Below are positions 20,931 to 22,118 of a stretch of 22,118 bases of DNA, piece by piece. The position numbers and the translations under genes were made by a program. Numbering within the stretch: the first letter of the stretch is position 1; the number at the start of each line of letters is the position of its first letter. Location of the stretch: NCBI GenBank assembly GCA_026692885.1, contig JAPLNJ010001122.1, positions 1 to 22,118 of the forward strand. Reading direction: 5' to 3'. The notes beneath the pieces are model-generated. The model was not told the DNA's origin. It worked only from the letters and a program-made list of their open reading frames with translations, and ran no database searches. The stretch is from Planctomycetota bacterium (GTDB lineage Bacteria > Planctomycetota > Planctomycetia > Pirellulales > Pirellulaceae).

Positions 20931-21361
20931 GTGGACGGTGTTGTGCATGAAGCGGCTCCCGTGTCACCCTGCGGATCGATGCTGTCGGTCGACTTGCGAC
21001 GTTTCCTACCGGGTGCCGAGCGCGAGACGTTGAAGTCTGGCAGCCCGCGGAGATCGGACTGCGGGCTGGCCCTTTCTGGCGCGGCCAGCCGCGGATGTTC
21101 GTCCGTCATCCGCTGCATTACCTCCATCGCTTCCTCCGCCAAGTCCGTGGAAGTCAATCGGGCTGCTCTTTGGCGAAGTGTTGCCGCAATCTCGGTCTTG
21201 CCCTCCGTCTCGTACTTACGGGCTAGGTCTTCGAGTTGGCTCTGCTGGTCGGCCTGGACTACTGCGTGCAGGCTTTCCACCCGCGAACTGACGACTCCGG
21301 CCATCAAGCCGTAGAATCGTTCCGCGAGTCGGTCCAAAAATAGGGAGAGGAGTTTGTTCAT
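20927..21361 (-). CDS. Coiled-coil hypothetical protein, first gene of conjugation-like operon (144 aa)
   Basis: I take the ATG at 21361 (MNKLLSLFLDRLAERFYGLM), with GGAAG about 8 bases upstream; an upstream ATG at 21427 would add 22 residues over a palindrome at 21397-21416. The N-terminal ~60 residues are amphipathic helix and likely coiled coil (VESLHAVVQADQQSQLEDLA, then YETEGKTEIAATLRQRAARL). The C-terminal part is basic and low-complexity (SAPGRKRRKSTDSIDPQGD). No family is recognised. The stop overlaps the next gene's ATG (ATGA), so it belongs to the same transcript and is probably its first gene. Confidence 0.6.
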   Translation of the reverse strand: MNKLLSLFLDRLAERFYGLMAGVVSSRVESLHAVVQADQQSQLEDLARKYETEGKTEIAATLRQRAARLTSTDLAEEAMEVMQRMTDEHPRLAAPERASPQSDLRGLPDFNVSRSAPGRKRRKSTDSIDPQGDTGAASCTTPST

Positions 21362-21396
21362 GGCGCGCTTCCGGCGGAAAAGTGTGGAAATGGAAT

Positions 21397-21416
21397 GTTG
21401 ACTCACCGTGGTCAAC
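21397..21416. promoter_or_regulatory. Imperfect palindrome upstream of conjugation-like operon
   Basis: GTTGAC (21397-21402) and GTCAAC (21411-21416) are perfect inverse complements, and CAC/GTG inside extend the symmetry with one bulged base. It lies 36-55 bases before the 144-aa gene's start and could be an operator. The same sequence holds a TTGAC-type -35-like element, but no matching -10 was found. Confidence 0.35.
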
Positions 21417-21890
21417 TCAGCAGGCATTAAACAACGGACCGCCGATCAGTTGAGACCCAGAACGGTACCAACCCCGAAGATTCTTGCGATGATTCAGACG
21501 CGACCAGGACCGAGAACACCTTCGACCAGGCGCGGTTGGCGGTCAGGGCCAAGCGATCGAAAGCGTTCTTCGCTCAGGCGATGATCGAGGTGATACCTGG
21601 TTGCACCGCCGAAGTGGTGCGAAAAGGGGACAGACGTCGACAGCCATGGCGTCTGCGGCTCTCACGCGTTGCGGGTAACGTTATGACCAAGGCCCGCAGG
21701 CTCCTTGGTTCATGGCCACCGCCGCCTCGTGAGCCGTGTCTGGTCCACCTTCGACGGCAACATAAAGGCGGACAAACGTGCCAGGACTTCGCGTCGCTGT
21801 TGCATGTTTTCGCCAACGAAGAACATTCGGCCGTCATCTGGCGCGCGGCAGCTCCGGAAGGACGTGGAAGATGTGCGGCGAAAATGCCCT

Positions 21891-22026
21891 GGGCTCAAGA
21901 GCCCTCGGCCAGGAGGCCGAGGTCGCGCCAGGTCAGAATAGCTCGCGTCGGCAGTTCCGACGCGAGCTGGAGATCTTCCGTGAGTGCGCCAAGATAAGCT
22001 GCTGCAAATCAGCCGGACAATCCGGC
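21891..22026. other. Cluster of four perfect hairpins, possible structured RNA or leader
   Basis: Four inverted repeats follow closely: GGGCTC/GAGCCC (21891-21904, loop AA), CCTCGGCC/GGCCGAGG (21903-21922, loop AGGA), a 12-bp stem AGCTCGCGTCGG/CCGACGCGAGCT (21940-21968, loop CAGTT) and GCCGGA/TCCGGC (22012-22026, loop CAA). The first two share two bases and so could be alternatives. They could be terminators, a structured 5' leader of a gene beyond the right edge, or a noncoding RNA. Confidence 0.45.
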
Positions 22027-22070
22027 CTGGCCAAAGGCTAACCACCGGGTCAGAACAGAACTTTGCACGT

Positions 22071-22077
22071 AAGGAGG
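22071..22077 (+). promoter_or_regulatory. Very strong Shine-Dalgarno near the window edge
   Basis: AAGGAGG within TAAGGAGGTAA is an exact match to the anti-Shine-Dalgarno of 16S rRNA. The first downstream ATG is at 22103 (start MANDR), about 25 bases on, which is too far for normal initiation; no GTG/TTG lies at a good spacing in a frame that stays open. A plus-strand gene may begin at the edge, or the match may be chance. Confidence 0.3.
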
Positions 22078-22118
22078 TAACGAATTACGCGAAGCCAGAG
22101 GGATGGCGAATGATCGGC

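Larger units (their letters stand above)
21428..22118. other. Terminal intergenic region without a supportable gene
   Basis: Several open frames occur (21536-21997 plus, 21574-21837 minus, 21710-22045 minus), but all are rich in Arg/Pro/Ser, lack ribosome sites and have no recognisable family. The stretch 21632-21656 holds a spaced inverted repeat (CAGACG and CGTCTG). From 21891 it becomes a series of hairpins, listed separately. Confidence 0.5.

Noticed and set aside
21536..22045. 153-aa plus and 111-aa minus frames in the right-hand gap
   Set aside because: Arg/Pro-rich, without start signals or family, and they run through strong hairpins.

Overview
The window looks like an accessory region of a GC-rich bacterium, most probably a planctomycete. 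I infer this from small-protein families and integrase types that resemble planctomycete ones as I know them; no rRNA or housekeeping marker is present to prove it. Very long antisense open frames over the large genes come with the high GC content. Several genes are interrupted by single-base frame breaks, so either the region is decaying or the assembly has residual indels.

Left part (1-11 kb): A type II antitoxin of the DUF104/AF2212 type (224-523) is followed by only the first ~20 residues of its PIN-domain toxin. A minus-strand pair of small genes (DUF4258-like and DUF2283-like, 753-1322) comes next, then a ~270-bp long inverted repeat (1340-1610). The core is a minus-strand operon from 10956 down to 1686. 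It holds a ~1100-aa SNF2-type helicase resembling DrmD of class 1 DISARM, an 80-aa and a 184-aa protein of unknown function, and a ~1670-aa Eco57I-type N6-adenine methylase resembling DrmMI that is broken by one frameshift near 5936. The usual DISARM partners drmA, drmB and drmC are not in the window, and no gene has a visible intact nuclease motif. This reduced, altered DISARM-like cassette is the best candidate for an undescribed system here.

Middle (11.6-14.8 kb): a frameshifted hypothetical gene, a helix-turn-helix fragment joined to the 3' end of a tyrosine recombinase gene, a tRNA-Arg(CCG) gene with a clear intrinsic terminator, an intact tyrosine recombinase, and a convergent excisionase-like gene. 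This is a tRNA-associated integration hot spot, probably the junction between two elements.

Right part (15-21.4 kb): a minus-strand run of small cargo genes. Two of them are paralogues, and four intergenic gaps each hold a strong hairpin 3' of a gene. In two gaps the pyrimidine tail after the hairpin is complementary to the next gene's Shine-Dalgarno sequence. Upstream lies a tightly overlapping operon with a conjugation flavour: a 144-aa protein, a replication-relaxation-like winged-helix protein, a 235-aa winged-helix protein, a membrane-anchored VirD4/TraD-like ATPase cut just after its Walker A motif and fused to the C-terminus of a second replication-relaxation-like protein, and a second 235-aa winged-helix protein. 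The arrangement implies an ancestral duplicated gene pair flanking the coupling ATPase, collapsed by an in-frame deletion. The last ~690 bases hold no supportable gene but contain a series of perfect hairpins before a very strong Shine-Dalgarno sequence at the edge.
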